DNA of 64,000 nucleotides. It comes from Fervidobacterium_A thailandense (GTDB lineage: Bacteria; Thermotogota; Thermotogae; Thermotogales; Fervidobacteriaceae). The stretch lies in the NCBI RefSeq assembly GCF_041505935.1, contig NZ_CP140110.1, one strand, 5' to 3'. Position numbers and translations under genes: made by a program. Below are positions 50,912-60,620 of this stretch, in pieces (within the stretch, counting starts at the first letter, position 1; every line of letters starts with the position of its first letter). The notes below the pieces were generated by a model. It searched no databases, was not told the origin of the DNA, and saw nothing but the letters and a program-made list of their open reading frames with translations.

Positions 50912-51622
50912 TTACAGACCGAGGTAGGCTTTCTTCACTTGTTCATTTGCAAGGAGTTCCTTAGCGGGACCTTCTAAGGTGATGTTCCCAGTCTCGAGTA
51001 CGTAGCCGTAATCGGATATTTTCAACGCACCGACCGCGTTTTGTTCGACAAGCAAAATAGTTACCCCTTCTTTGTTTATCTTCTTTATTATCTCAAAGAC
51101 CTCTTCAACCAAAATCGGTGCCAGCCCCAGAGAAGGTTCATCCATCATCATTACCCTCGGACGACTCATTAGACCTCTCGAGATGGCCAGCATCTGCTGC
51201 TCGCCACCTGAGAGTGTACCCCCCAGTTGGTTCTTCCGCTCAGCCAAGCGCGGGAAGAGCGAGAAGACCCATTCAAGATCTTGTTTCACACCGTTCTTAT
51301 CCTTCCTATTGTAGGCCCCCATCATGAGATTCTCCATGACCGTTAGGTTGGGGAATATCCTTCTTCCCTCGGGAACAAGACAAATTCCCATCCTGTTTAT
51401 TGCGTGTGGTGGTAGTCCTTGTATTTCGTGGCCGTTGTATATTATCTTTCCCCTGCGAGGTTTTATGAGACCTGCAATAGTTGAAAGCGTGGTCGTTTTA
51501 CCTGCACCGTTGGCTCCTATGAGCGTGACGATTTTACCTGGTTCCACTTTAAAGCTGATACCCTTTATCGCATGGATCGCACCGTAATAAACGTGAAGTC
51601 CTTCTATTTCAAGTATTGGCAT
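50912..51622 (-). CDS. livF: LivF, ATP-binding protein of a branched-chain amino-acid transporter
   Basis: 236 residues. Walker A GANGAGKTTT (about 37-46), signature LSGGEQQM (about 135), Walker B VMMMDEPSLGLAP (about 155) and the His-switch replaced by the LivF-typical VEQN. It hydrolyses ATP to power import with LivG, LivH and LivM. It overlaps livG by 14 bases and ends the operon. Confidence 0.95.
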   Translation of the reverse strand: MPILEIEGLHVYYGAIHAIKGISFKVEPGKIVTLIGANGAGKTTTLSTIAGLIKPRRGKIIYNGHEIQGLPPHAINRMGICLVPEGRRIFPNLTVMENLMMGAYNRKDKNGVKQDLEWVFSLFPRLAERKNQLGGTLSGGEQQMLAISRGLMSRPRVMMMDEPSLGLAPILVEEVFEIIKKINKEGVTILLVEQNAVGALKISDYGYVLETGNITLEGPAKELLANEQVKKAYLGL

Positions 51623-52478
51623 GTTCCCACTCCTTACCCAGGTAAGCTTCGATGACTCTCGGGTTTCTGCTAATTTCCTGAGGAGTACCTTCGGCTATTA
51701 TCTTTCCAGAATCCATAACGATGATGCGTTCGCAGACGCCCATAACGACCTTCATATCGTGTTCGATAAGAATAACCGTTAGTTTGAATTCGTCACGTAT
51801 GTACTTTATGAACTCCATCAGTTCCTCTGACTCCTTCGGGTTCATCCCAGCCGCGGGCTCGTCCAGGAGTAATAATTTTGGCTCTGTTGCAAGGGCACGT
51901 GCAATCTCGAGTTTTCGCTGCTGACCGTACGGAAGTGAGGAAGCTTTTTCGTAAGCTAAGTGGTCGAGCTGAACCTTTCGAAGTAAATTCATGGCTTCCT
52001 CGACCATTTGCATTTCCTTCTCCCTATAACCAATTTTAAAGACCGCCCTCCAAAACCAAAGATGTCCCTTCACCTTCGGTTCTTTTCCATGTTGAACGAG
52101 TATCCTGTCAGCATCTCTTGTAGAAAGTAAATGATGTTGAGCTACCAGTACGTTATCAAGAACGGTGAGATCTCCAAAAAGCCTTATATTCTGGAACGTC
52201 CTGGCAATTCCAAGGTGCGTAATCTGGTGAGGTTTGTACGGTGTTATGTCTATTCCATCAAAAATAATCCTGCCAGACGTTGGAAAGTAGATACCGGTGA
52301 TTACGTTGAAAACGGTCGTCTTACCTGCACCGTTTGGACCTATGATACCGAGTATCTCACCTTCATAAGCGACGTTGTCAAAATCATCTACGGCAGTAAG
52401 TCCGCCAAAACGCATTGTAACGTGCTCAAGTTTCAGGATAGGATTCCTTTGCGGTTTAATTTGAGTGTTCTGACTCAT
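51609..52478 (-). CDS. livG: LivG, ATP-binding protein of a branched-chain amino-acid transporter
   Basis: 289 residues with Walker A GPNGAGKTTVFN, the LivG-specific insert with GIARTFQNIRLFGDLTVLDNV, signature LPYGQQRKLEIARAL, Walker B LLLLDEPAAGMNP and LIEHDMKVVMG. It is longer than E. coli LivG (about 255) because of an insert near 110-150 (HHLLSTRDADRI ... GHLWFW). It overlaps livM by four bases. Confidence 0.95.
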   Translation of the reverse strand: MSQNTQIKPQRNPILKLEHVTMRFGGLTAVDDFDNVAYEGEILGIIGPNGAGKTTVFNVITGIYFPTSGRIIFDGIDITPYKPHQITHLGIARTFQNIRLFGDLTVLDNVLVAQHHLLSTRDADRILVQHGKEPKVKGHLWFWRAVFKIGYREKEMQMVEEAMNLLRKVQLDHLAYEKASSLPYGQQRKLEIARALATEPKLLLLDEPAAGMNPKESEELMEFIKYIRDEFKLTVILIEHDMKVVMGVCERIIVMDSGKIIAEGTPQEISRNPRVIEAYLGKEWEHANT

Positions 52479-53545
52479 TTGGAACCACTCCTTCTAAACT
52501 TTTTCAGCAACTTGATAATCCCATCCCAAGTGATTTCAGCCCTTCCAAAGAGCCCGCGTTTCCAGACGATCATCGTCACCACGAAGAGTACGGACAACAC
52601 CAGCATCCTCATACCTTGAATTGCGGGGTATTGCCTACCAAAGAGCGTGAATGGTTGCTCGAACATCCTTAACCATTCCATGAGGAACGCAAAGAGTATG
52701 GCACCAATTATCGAACCGCTAACACTGCCCAGTCCACCAAGTACCACCATGATCAAGACGTAATAAGTAAGCACTGGTCCAAAAGTTGTTATCCTCGGAT
52801 CTATCGTGGTGAGCCAGTGAGCGTACAAGGAACCACTGACGCCCGCAAAGAATGCGCTGATAACGAAAGAAAGGAGCGTATGCTTGAAAACGTTAATTCC
52901 CATTGCTTCCGCAGCGATGGGATTTTCCCTTATGGCAAGCAACGCGCGTCCGTACGAGCTCTTGACAAGACTCACAACGAAAAGAACCGTGACGAGTAGC
53001 CAACCCCAACTCCACCATATATTCGTATAATTCGGAATTCCTTTCAGACCGAGCGAACCATTGGTGATGGATTGCAAGTTCAGCGCCAAAATCCTCAAAA
53101 CTTCTGAGAATCCCAAGGAAGCGATAGCCAGATAATCACCGGAAAGCCTGAGAACCGGAAATCCTATGATAAAAGCACCCAACGCGGATACCAATCCTGC
53201 CACAATTGTTGCCGTGAAGAAATCCGTGTGCAAATTTGCAATCAACGGATGCGCCGGTTCTATGATAAAGATCATTGCTTTTTGTTCCGGTGGGATTGTG
53301 AGCAGTGCGGAAGTGTACGCACCAAGTAAAATGAATCCAGCGTGTCCAAGCGAGAAAACCCCGGTTATTCCGTTCACGAGGTTTAAGCTAACAGCCATGA
53401 TACCGTAAATGGCCATCAAAGAAAGCACTTGTTTTTGGTACGAGTCGAATTTAACGTTTGCAACCTGCAGTAAGATGGCTGCGAATATCACAAAGAGCAC
53501 CGTTAATGTCAAATCCCTGCGAGTCTTTTCTTTCATCGTCCTCAT
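52475..53545 (-). CDS. livM: LivM, permease of a branched-chain amino-acid transporter
   Basis: About 356 residues from ATG 53545 (MRTMKEKTRR); earlier in-frame starts (53557 ATG, 53578 TTG) overlap the livH end and cannot be excluded. A multi-spanning membrane protein with LivM motifs NLVNGITGVFSLGHAGFILLGAYT, GDYLAIASLGFSEVLRIL and SSYGRALLAIRENPIAAEAMGIN. It pairs with LivH. Confidence 0.93.
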   Translation of the reverse strand: MRTMKEKTRRDLTLTVLFVIFAAILLQVANVKFDSYQKQVLSLMAIYGIMAVSLNLVNGITGVFSLGHAGFILLGAYTSALLTIPPEQKAMIFIIEPAHPLIANLHTDFFTATIVAGLVSALGAFIIGFPVLRLSGDYLAIASLGFSEVLRILALNLQSITNGSLGLKGIPNYTNIWWSWGWLLVTVLFVVSLVKSSYGRALLAIRENPIAAEAMGINVFKHTLLSFVISAFFAGVSGSLYAHWLTTIDPRITTFGPVLTYYVLIMVVLGGLGSVSGSIIGAILFAFLMEWLRMFEQPFTLFGRQYPAIQGMRMLVLSVLFVVTMIVWKRGLFGRAEITWDGIIKLLKKFRRSGSK

Positions 53546-53564
53546 CACTTTCACCATCCCCTGC

Positions 53565-54476
53565 TCAAACTTTTTCAACAGCTCGCTTACCGAGCAAGCC
53601 AGCAGGTTTGACTAGAAGAATGACTATAAGGATTATGAACGCGAAAGCGTCTTTGTATTGCATCAACGTTGGGAAGAACGTAATTATCATCATCTCGATT
53701 ACCCCAAGTAGAATACCTCCAACAACTGCACCACCGATAGAACCGATACCTCCGAAAACCGCTGCAATGAACGCTTTGAGTCCCGGGACAAAACCGGTGT
53801 ACGGATAAAAGCTCGGATACCTCAGTGCCCACATGACACCAGCCAGTGCCGCGAGAGCCGAACTGATGGCAAACGTAAACCCTATGACGTTATCCACGTT
53901 TATTCCCATCAATGACGTTGTGGGAATATCAGCCGAGATGGCCCTCATCGCCATTCCGATTTTTGTTTTGTAGACGATCACAAATAGCATGAAAAGCGCA
54001 ATAGCGGTGATACCAAGGATTATGAAGATGATCTTTGGAAGATAAACGTTACCAATCACGAAAGACTCAAATGCGATGGTTTTATTTTCGAGGGCATCGA
54101 GAAACGGTTTATAATTCGGGCCAAAAAACACAACCGCGAAGCTTTCGATGAAGAACGAAACACCTATTGCCGTAATGAGAGCCGAGATCCTGGGGGAGTT
54201 TCTCAGCGGCTTGTACGCGAGTCTATCGATCACTATACCAAGCAGGGCAGTTCCGGCCAACGACACCGTAACCGCGAGGGGAAAACTCAGACGAATCAGA
54301 GTGGCACCGTAATAGGCAAAATAGATACCCATCACCATAACGTCGCCGAATGCGAAGTTGATGAGCCTCAGAATTCCGTAGACCATCGTGTATCCCACGG
54401 CGATTAGTGCGTAAAGTCCTCCAACCATGAGTCCGTTGAGCAGGTTTTGAATGAGCATTGTGGGATTTAGCGACAA
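53565..54476 (-). CDS. livH: LivH, permease of a branched-chain amino-acid transporter
   Basis: 303 residues from TTG 54476 (GGAGGT seven bases before; GTG 54485 overlaps that site). LivH motifs: LLNGLMVGGLYALIAVGYTMVYGILRLINFAFGD and KTKIGMAMRAISADIPTTSLMGINVD. It is the first membrane gene of the operon, after the binding-protein genes and the hairpin at 54526-54560. Confidence 0.94.
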   Translation of the reverse strand: MSLNPTMLIQNLLNGLMVGGLYALIAVGYTMVYGILRLINFAFGDVMVMGIYFAYYGATLIRLSFPLAVTVSLAGTALLGIVIDRLAYKPLRNSPRISALITAIGVSFFIESFAVVFFGPNYKPFLDALENKTIAFESFVIGNVYLPKIIFIILGITAIALFMLFVIVYKTKIGMAMRAISADIPTTSLMGINVDNVIGFTFAISSALAALAGVMWALRYPSFYPYTGFVPGLKAFIAAVFGGIGSIGGAVVGGILLGVIEMMIITFFPTLMQYKDAFAFIILIVILLVKPAGLLGKRAVEKV

Positions 54477-54525
54477 CAGAGCCACCTCCTAACCTTACAA
54501 GCTTGGAATCCGCGGAACGCTAAGA

Positions 54526-54560
54526 ACGGTACCTCCACAGGGTGAATGTGGAGGTACCGT
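54526..54560 (-). terminator. Attenuator hairpin between livK and livH
   Basis: ACGGTACCTCCAC (54526-54538) pairs perfectly with 54548-54560. On the minus strand it lies between binding-protein and permease genes and probably reduces downstream expression, as is usual in liv operons. Confidence 0.75.
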
Positions 54561-54572
54561 CAATTTTAAAGC

Positions 54573-55685
54573 TCACTTGAGCTGAGCCGGTTCGATACTC
54601 GTGACGTAAGTGAATTTGCCATTCTTAACTTGGACTATGACAACAGGCTTGATAGCGTTACCATTCTCATCGATCGTGATAAGTCCGCTGACTCCTTCAA
54701 AGTTCTTCGTACTTCTGATAGCGTTGTTGATTTTAACCGGATCCTTGGATTTTGCACGTTCGATGGCATCGAGTATCAGCATGTACGCATCGTAACCAAG
54801 AGCAGCGTTCATGGCAGGCAAAGTTCCGTATTTTTTCTTGAAACTTTCGACAAAGTCCTTTGCTTTCTTGGTCTTAGCGGCTTCCGGAACGTAGTGCGTT
54901 GTGAAGTACAACCCCTCGACGGTCTTACCACCTATTTTAATTAGCTCGGGGGCGTCCGCACCGTCCCCAGCAATGAAATAGCCCTTGTAACCCATCGCTC
55001 TGGCTTGTTGAGCTGCCAAGGCGATTTCGTTATAATAACCCGTAAACATGATAACATCGCTTCCGAAAGCTATTGCCTGGGAAATCTGCGCACTGAATTC
55101 TTGGTCACCGGACTTGTACTGAACTTTCTGCACCTTACCTCTGTACTTTCCTTCGAAACGTTCAGTGAAGTAATTTGTCAACCCAACGCTGTAGTCCTGT
55201 TCGATATCCACGAAAATCGTAACTTTCTTGGCTTTCAGTGTGTTTGCAGCAAATTCCGCGAGAGCTGTTCCTTGGAGTGGGTCGATAAAACAAACCCTCG
55301 AAACAAACTTCTTTCCTTGCGTCACAAGAGGATTCGTGGAAGTTACAGCAACTTGTGGTATCTTTCTACTCTCGGCAATCTCTGCAGCGGCCATACTGTT
55401 GCTACTTGCGATTTCTCCGATAACGGCAACAACCTTCTCCTTGTCCGTTAATCGCGCCATCGCGTTCGCTGCTTCCGTCTTCTCACTCCTGGTATCCGCG
55501 TAAACCAACACAACCTTTTCACCAAGCACAGTCGGACGGTGCTCTCTGGCAAGCTCGATACCCTTTTTCGTCCACTCACCAAACGCCGAAATACCACCGG
55601 TTAGCGGGAGAAGTACTCCTATCTTTATATCCGCAAAGACCACCGCCACTACAAACGCCAGTAAAATTACTAAGTACCTCTTCAT
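54573..55685 (-). CDS. Branched-chain amino-acid binding protein 1
   Basis: 370 residues. An N-terminal signal peptide (RYLVILLAFVVAVVFA) is followed by a type I periplasmic-binding-fold: IKIGVLLPLTGGISAFGEWTKKGIELA, VIGEIASSNSMAAAEIAESRKIP and GYDAYMLILDAIERA. It captures amino acids outside the membrane for LivHM. No lipobox; it is probably released or held by the hydrophobic signal. A GGAGGTG site supports the start. Close paralogue of 55764-56876. Confidence 0.93.
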   Translation of the reverse strand: MKRYLVILLAFVVAVVFADIKIGVLLPLTGGISAFGEWTKKGIELAREHRPTVLGEKVVLVYADTRSEKTEAANAMARLTDKEKVVAVIGEIASSNSMAAAEIAESRKIPQVAVTSTNPLVTQGKKFVSRVCFIDPLQGTALAEFAANTLKAKKVTIFVDIEQDYSVGLTNYFTERFEGKYRGKVQKVQYKSGDQEFSAQISQAIAFGSDVIMFTGYYNEIALAAQQARAMGYKGYFIAGDGADAPELIKIGGKTVEGLYFTTHYVPEAAKTKKAKDFVESFKKKYGTLPAMNAALGYDAYMLILDAIERAKSKDPVKINNAIRSTKNFEGVSGLITIDENGNAIKPVVIVQVKNGKFTYVTSIEPAQLK

Positions 55686-55734
55686 ACCCGCACCTCCTTG
55701 AAGTTAAGCTTTTATGAACTTCCCAAAGAAAATT

Positions 55735-55761
55735 AAAGGGGCGCTCCCCCGCGCCCCCTTT
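55735..55761 (-). terminator. Attenuator hairpin between the two binding-protein genes
   Basis: AAAGGGGCGC pairs with GCGCCCCCTTT (one base bulge) directly after the first binding-protein gene, with a T-rich stretch on the minus strand. Likely a partial terminator that makes the first gene the most abundant. Confidence 0.7.
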
Positions 55762-55763
55762 AT

Positions 55764-56876
55764 TTACTTCAGTGCACTTGCCGAAATCTTCGCGGCAAAA
55801 GCGAAATTCTGGTTCTTGACTTGGATTATAACTACATCCTTAATTGCGTTTCCATTCTGATCTATCGTTATCGTACCCGTAGCCCCTTGGAAATTCTTGA
55901 TGCTCCTGATCGCGGTAGCGATGACCTCTGGTTTTGTCGTCTTCGCTCTCTCGATTGCCTCAACGATGAGCATATAAGCATCGTAACCGAGCGCCGACAA
56001 TGTCGATGGCCTTGAGCCGTACTTTTTCATAAACGCTTCGACGAACGGTTTGGTGACCGGTGTAACTGGAGCATCCGGGTGGAAGTGGCTGGTGAAGTAG
56101 AGCCCCTCAACAGCTTGTCCTGCGATTTTTATCAACTCGGGAGCGTCTGCACCGTCACCAGCAAGGAAGAAGCCCTTGTATCCCAGTGCCCTGGCCTGCT
56201 GTGCAATCAGGGCTATTTCGTTGTAATAACCGGTAATCACAATAGCCTGCGCTCCGAACGCCAGTGCTTGGGAAAGCTGCGAACTGAACTCTTGGTCACC
56301 CGATTTGTATCTGACCTGAAGCACTTGACCACCGTATTTCTGGAATCTTTCCATAAAGAAGTTTGAAAGTCCGACGCTGTAGTCCTGCTCGATATCGGTG
56401 AAAACAACGGCTTTCGTTACTTTTAGCGTCTTGAAGGCAAACTCCGCAAGAGCCGTTCCCTGGACGGGGTCGATGAAGCAAACGCGCGAAACGAACTTCT
56501 TTCCCTGTGTTACGATCGGATTCGTCGCAGTCGGGCTCACCATTGGAATTTTCTTCTTCTCAGCGATTTCTCCGGCCGCAATCGAGTTTCCGCTGATAAC
56601 CTCACCGATAACCGCAATAACTTTCTGCTGGTCGATCAACCTCGCCATACCGTTCGCCGCTTCAGTCTTCTCACTTCTGGTGTCCATGTAGATGATCTCT
56701 ATATCTTGACCAAGTACTTTCGGTTTCTGTTCGTGTGCGAGTTCGATACCTTTCTTGACAAGTTCACCGTAAGCGGAAACTCCGCCGGTGAGAGGTAGTA
56801 GTGCACCTATCTTGATAGTGGCAAAAGTGGAAATTACGAGGATAGAAAGTAAAACCCCCACGAGCGTTCTCCTCAT
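55764..56876 (-). CDS. Branched-chain amino-acid binding protein 2
   Basis: 370 residues from ATG 56876, after an AGGAGGTGG site (a Met 36 bases upstream has none). Signal peptide LVGVLLSILVISTFA, then the same fold as the downstream neighbour: IKIGALLPLTGGVSAYGELVKKGIELA and GYDAYMLIVEAIERA. The two proteins are clearly a tandem duplication and may differ in ligand range. It is the first gene of the operon. Confidence 0.93.
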   Translation of the reverse strand: MRRTLVGVLLSILVISTFATIKIGALLPLTGGVSAYGELVKKGIELAHEQKPKVLGQDIEIIYMDTRSEKTEAANGMARLIDQQKVIAVIGEVISGNSIAAGEIAEKKKIPMVSPTATNPIVTQGKKFVSRVCFIDPVQGTALAEFAFKTLKVTKAVVFTDIEQDYSVGLSNFFMERFQKYGGQVLQVRYKSGDQEFSSQLSQALAFGAQAIVITGYYNEIALIAQQARALGYKGFFLAGDGADAPELIKIAGQAVEGLYFTSHFHPDAPVTPVTKPFVEAFMKKYGSRPSTLSALGYDAYMLIVEAIERAKTTKPEVIATAIRSIKNFQGATGTITIDQNGNAIKDVVIIQVKNQNFAFAAKISASALK

Positions 56877-56939
56877 AACGCCACCTCCTGTATAGTGTTT
56901 CAGTTTTGACACCCTCTCAATGGGGATTTTTTTGTTTGT

Positions 56940-56969
56940 ATTTTACCATTTTAGCCACAGCTAAGTCAA
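56940..56969 (-). promoter_or_regulatory. Promoter of the liv operon
   Basis: On the minus strand TTGACT (56964-56969) and TAAAAT (56940-56945) are 18 bp apart, about 65 bp before the first gene. Confidence 0.6.
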
Positions 56970-57131
56970 GAAATAGTGAAAGATACTGCGAAAATCGTCG
57001 TCATTACTCTTAAATGCTGAGTTTTGACAACTTTTTCTACATTCCATTTGCATTTTTCGTCTAAAACGCCGAAAATAGGTTCACATGGCCGCGTGTGATG
57101 TATAATTATTTTTAGACTGGGGGTGAATTCC

Positions 57132-58304
57132 ATGAACGTAGTTCTTGGGGTAAGTTCAGGAATAGCTATATATAAAGCCGTTGATTTGGTAAGTAAGATG
57201 AGAAAAGAGGGTTGGAATGTTCAGGTCATTATGACGGAGAACGCCGCAAAGCTTATAAATCCGGTGGTTTTCTCGGCGGTTGGTAACTGCAAGGTTTTCA
57301 CCGATACGTACGAAATTGAGAACGGTTGGATCATCCACACCGAACTCTCAAAGTGGGCGGACGTCTTCGTTGTAGCACCGGCGACGGCTAATACGATAGC
57401 GAAACTTGCCCACGGATTCGCAGACAACTTGCTCACAACAACAGCGCTGGCGTTCCAGAAACCTTCGAAAATAGTCGTTCCAACTATGAATACGCGGATG
57501 TACGAAAACCCTGCGACTATCGAAAATCTGAAACGCCTGCAGCAATTGGGATGGTACGTACTTGAGCCGGAGAGCGGGCACCTGGCATGTGGTGAAAGTG
57601 GAAAAGGACGGTATCCCGAGAATGAAAAAATAATGGAATTCATAAAAATTGTTGTGAGCGAAAAACCGTTAGCTGGGAAAAAGGTTTTGGTTACAGCCGG
57701 ACCAACTCAGGAAGAAATCGATCCGGTACGTTTCATTTCGAATCACTCAAGTGGAAAGATGGGATATGCCATTGCTAAGGTGGCCAAAATGCTTGGAGCA
57801 AGCGTATGTCTCATCAGTGGTCCGACCTGTTTGAGTGTTCCGTACTTTATTGACGAGGTAGTTTTTGTCAAGAGTGCAGGCGAAATGTACCGCGAAGTTT
57901 TGGACAGAGCCGAACAATATGATATACTAATTATGTGTGCAGCCGTTGCAGACTATACTCCGGCGCAACGAAGTGGCAGTAAAATCAAGAAGATAGAGGA
58001 TAAACTGGTGCTTGAATTGGTGAAAACACCCGACATTCTCGCGACCTTAGGTCAAGTGAAAAAGGAAAACCAAGTCGTTGTAGGTTTTGCCGCGGAAACG
58101 GAACATGTCGTTGAAAACGCTATCGAAAAGTTGATCAAGAAGAACGTTGACATAATAGTCGCAAACGATGTCTCCGAGGCGATGGGAAAGGACACAAACC
58201 ATGTGTACGTAATTTCGAAAAATAAAGCAGTTGTTGAAGTGGAAGGAACGAAAGAAGAAGTCGCAAAGGAGTTGTTGCTCAGGATATGCGAAAACTTCTG
58301 TTAA
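57132..58304 (+). CDS. coaBC: CoaBC, phosphopantothenoylcysteine synthetase/decarboxylase
   Basis: 390 residues from ATG 57132 (GGGGGTG eight bases before). The N-terminal CoaC flavodomain has GVSSGIAIYKAVDLVSKM, the catalytic PTMNTRMYENPA and HLACGESGKGR. The C-terminal CoaB domain has VTAGPTQEEIDPVRFISNHSSGKMG and the binding lysine region SGSKIKKIEDKLVLELVKTPDI. It makes phosphopantetheine for coenzyme A. The downstream gene overlaps it by 19 bases. Confidence 0.95.
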   Translation: MNVVLGVSSGIAIYKAVDLVSKMRKEGWNVQVIMTENAAKLINPVVFSAVGNCKVFTDTYEIENGWIIHTELSKWADVFVVAPATANTIAKLAHGFADNLLTTTALAFQKPSKIVVPTMNTRMYENPATIENLKRLQQLGWYVLEPESGHLACGESGKGRYPENEKIMEFIKIVVSEKPLAGKKVLVTAGPTQEEIDPVRFISNHSSGKMGYAIAKVAKMLGASVCLISGPTCLSVPYFIDEVVFVKSAGEMYREVLDRAEQYDILIMCAAVADYTPAQRSGSKIKKIEDKLVLELVKTPDILATLGQVKKENQVVVGFAAETEHVVENAIEKLIKKNVDIIVANDVSEAMGKDTNHVYVISKNKAVVEVEGTKEEVAKELLLRICENFC

Positions 58305-59248
58305 TTCTGTCGGCGTTACTTGTCGTAACCTCAATTCTTGCTTGGAACGTTGACAAAGTGTACGTTGGAATCAAATATTCGTTTCGAAACTTCAGAACGG
58401 ATGGCAAACTAATCTTGGTGGATCCATTCTCGCGCAGGCTCGCACTTTACGATCTTGAAAACAAACGCATCGAATTCTCCGCGAACCAGTTCGGGAGTTT
58501 CGTCATCGCTGTCTACGATATCCAAGATGGTTACTTGGTCGTTGATAGAACAAGTCCGTCAGTTTCAAGACTTGATAAAGAGTGGAAAACGGTCAAGAGG
58601 GTTGCACTGCCACGAAGGATACAGGGAGCGTACTTTGACGGAGCGAACTTGTATGTCCTCTTGGAAAGTGGTAGCTTGTACATTTTCGATACGGAGTTGA
58701 ACCAAATATCAACACACAACTTTTCCGGAAGTCCGGCGTACTTGCTCGTGTGGAAATCACGCCCGTTTGTAACTTATCTTTGGAACGACAACGCCGATAT
58801 CCAGTTCCTCGGTGACACACCAAGGGAGTTTGGGTTGACCACGCCGGCGCTTCTTGAAGGAACTTACCTGGTCGATACAAGGGGTGGTCAGCTTCTCAAC
58901 TTAGAGACGGGTAAGATCGTGAAGTTGAAACCGTACATCTCATCGATAGCATTTGACGGAAATGTATACTACGTCGCCTCTCAGTCGGTTTCAACAATCT
59001 ACGTGGTCAACGAGGACAAAATACTCCGGTCATTCCAGGTACCTTACACACCAACTACGGTAAAAAAGGTTTACGATTTCATTGTCATCCTCAGCGCTCC
59101 CTACAATAAGGTCATGGTGACGCGAGATGGAAGTTCTTTGGACGTGTTGGAAACAGGAGATTATCCACTTGAAGTGTTCGAAATATCCAACGGTTTTGCC
59201 GTGTATTGCTCGGATAGTGGTGAAATCTGGTACTACACTGTCGAGTAA
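58286..59248 (+). CDS. Secreted beta-propeller-like protein of unknown function
   Basis: 320 residues with a signal peptide (KLLLILSALLVVTSILA). The rest is a run of short beta repeats (DGKLILVDPFSRRLALYDLE, GAYFDGANLYVLLESGSLY, IAFDGNVYYVASQSVSTIY) that suggest a seven-bladed propeller. No enzyme motif is seen. It overlaps coaBC by 19 bases and is translationally coupled to it, but no functional link is evident. Confidence 0.7.
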   Translation: MRKLLLILSALLVVTSILAWNVDKVYVGIKYSFRNFRTDGKLILVDPFSRRLALYDLENKRIEFSANQFGSFVIAVYDIQDGYLVVDRTSPSVSRLDKEWKTVKRVALPRRIQGAYFDGANLYVLLESGSLYIFDTELNQISTHNFSGSPAYLLVWKSRPFVTYLWNDNADIQFLGDTPREFGLTTPALLEGTYLVDTRGGQLLNLETGKIVKLKPYISSIAFDGNVYYVASQSVSTIYVVNEDKILRSFQVPYTPTTVKKVYDFIVILSAPYNKVMVTRDGSSLDVLETGDYPLEVFEISNGFAVYCSDSGEIWYYTVE

Positions 59249-59281
59249 ACGGAAAATCACTAAGAACGGGAGGTTGCACAT

Positions 59282-59887
59282 ATGAAAGCACTCAGATGGG
59301 TCAACACGTTTTTTCCGAAGGTCAAGTCCACAGCCTTGATCTCGGACGCACTACACGAGATGAGGAAGTACGCGTGTGACTACTGTATTGTGGTAGATGA
59401 AGACGGAAAATTCGAAGGATTACTCCACAAGTCCATAATCAAAGAAGTTGAAATGGACGAGAAAGTTGGCGACCACGTTGTGTTTCCCGATTTTTACGTT
59501 GTGGAGGACTCAACGATCGAGGAAGCGGCGATGATGCTGATTGAGAACAAGGAAACGATCCTACCGGTAGTGAATTCCAACAGCGAGGTCATAGGTGTGC
59601 TGACGATCCAGGAAGTGCTCGAGGCTATGACGGAGATCGCCGCCATGGACGAACCAGGTATCAGGATTAACCTGACGTTGCCGGACCGCCCTGGGGAACT
59701 AAAGAAAGTTATCGATGTTCTGGCCAGCAACAAAATCAACATACTGTCCATACTGACCTTGAAGGACAACGATAGCAGGCTTGTATCGATAAAAGTAGAC
59801 AGTCGGGATGCCGAGAGCGTGGCTGGTATCCTGGAAGTTTACGAAATATCCTACGAATCCATAGTTGAAGAAGAAGGATTCTTCTAA
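59282..59887 (+). CDS. CBS-pair and ACT domain regulatory protein
   Basis: 201 residues. Two CBS repeats (about 1-125; YCIVVDEDGKFEGLLHKSII, ENKETILPVVNSNSEVIGVL) are followed by an ACT domain (about 130-200; INLTLPDRPGELKKVIDVLA). Such proteins sense nucleotides and amino acids, but the target is unknown. It resembles AcuB. The GGGAGG site supports ATG 59282. Confidence 0.85.
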   Translation: MKALRWVNTFFPKVKSTALISDALHEMRKYACDYCIVVDEDGKFEGLLHKSIIKEVEMDEKVGDHVVFPDFYVVEDSTIEEAAMMLIENKETILPVVNSNSEVIGVLTIQEVLEAMTEIAAMDEPGIRINLTLPDRPGELKKVIDVLASNKINILSILTLKDNDSRLVSIKVDSRDAESVAGILEVYEISYESIVEEEGFF

Positions 59888-59936
59888 TCGTTTAAGGAAA
59901 CTGAGGAAAATGGCAATAACGTAAGGGAGCGATTCG

Positions 59937-60620
59937 TTGGAACTACTTTTCAAACTTGAACAATTCGAAGGGCCTTTAGATCTTTTGGTGTACCTCGTTC
60001 AAAAAAAGCAAATCGATATCCGCCAGTTGTCGATCTCGCAACTGGCGGATGAGTTTGTATTTTACTTAAGGCAGATGGAACAGATGAACCTCAACGTAAC
60101 TTCGGAATTCATCGCAACGGCGGCGTATTTACTCGAGCTGAAATCAAAAAGTTTGCTCCCCACAATGAGTGAGAGGGAACGTAAAGAGTACGAGCGTAGC
60201 AAAGAACTCCTCTTCAGAAGGATCGAAGAATACGCCCGACTTAAAGAGTTGGTGGAATACGTCTCCAGCAAAGAAAACGTCGACGAATACCCTGTGAAAG
60301 TCGCGTACATATTTCCGAAAGTCGACGAAAGAAAGCTTGTCCGGATAGTGAAAGCTGCGTTACAAGAAGTCGATGTGAAACAAAAAGTGTACGTTATTAA
60401 GCGGGAGAAGTATTCTATCGAGAAGATAATGGAAGAAATTGAGCAAAACTATGAAGTCGTCCACTTATACGAACTCCTACGTCAGAGCCAGTCGCGCTAC
60501 GAGGTCATCGTGAAGTTCCTTGCTGTTCTCGAGCTGATCCGATTTGAGAAATTCACGATAGATGATAAATTAAGGTTGATGAAAAAGAAGACCAAAGTCT
60601 CAGGTGATGTCCATGCCTAA
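59937..60620 (+). CDS. scpA: ScpA, segregation and condensation protein A
   Basis: 227 residues from TTG 59937 (GGGAGCG before it). Kleisin signature: FEGPLDLLVYLVQKKQIDIRQLSISQLADEF at the N-terminus and a winged-helix C-terminus (FLAVLELIRFEKFTI). It links SMC heads in chromosome condensation. It overlaps scpB slightly, in the usual scpA-scpB order. Confidence 0.93.
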   Translation: MELLFKLEQFEGPLDLLVYLVQKKQIDIRQLSISQLADEFVFYLRQMEQMNLNVTSEFIATAAYLLELKSKSLLPTMSERERKEYERSKELLFRRIEEYARLKELVEYVSSKENVDEYPVKVAYIFPKVDERKLVRIVKAALQEVDVKQKVYVIKREKYSIEKIMEEIEQNYEVVHLYELLRQSQSRYEVIVKFLAVLELIRFEKFTIDDKLRLMKKKTKVSGDVHA

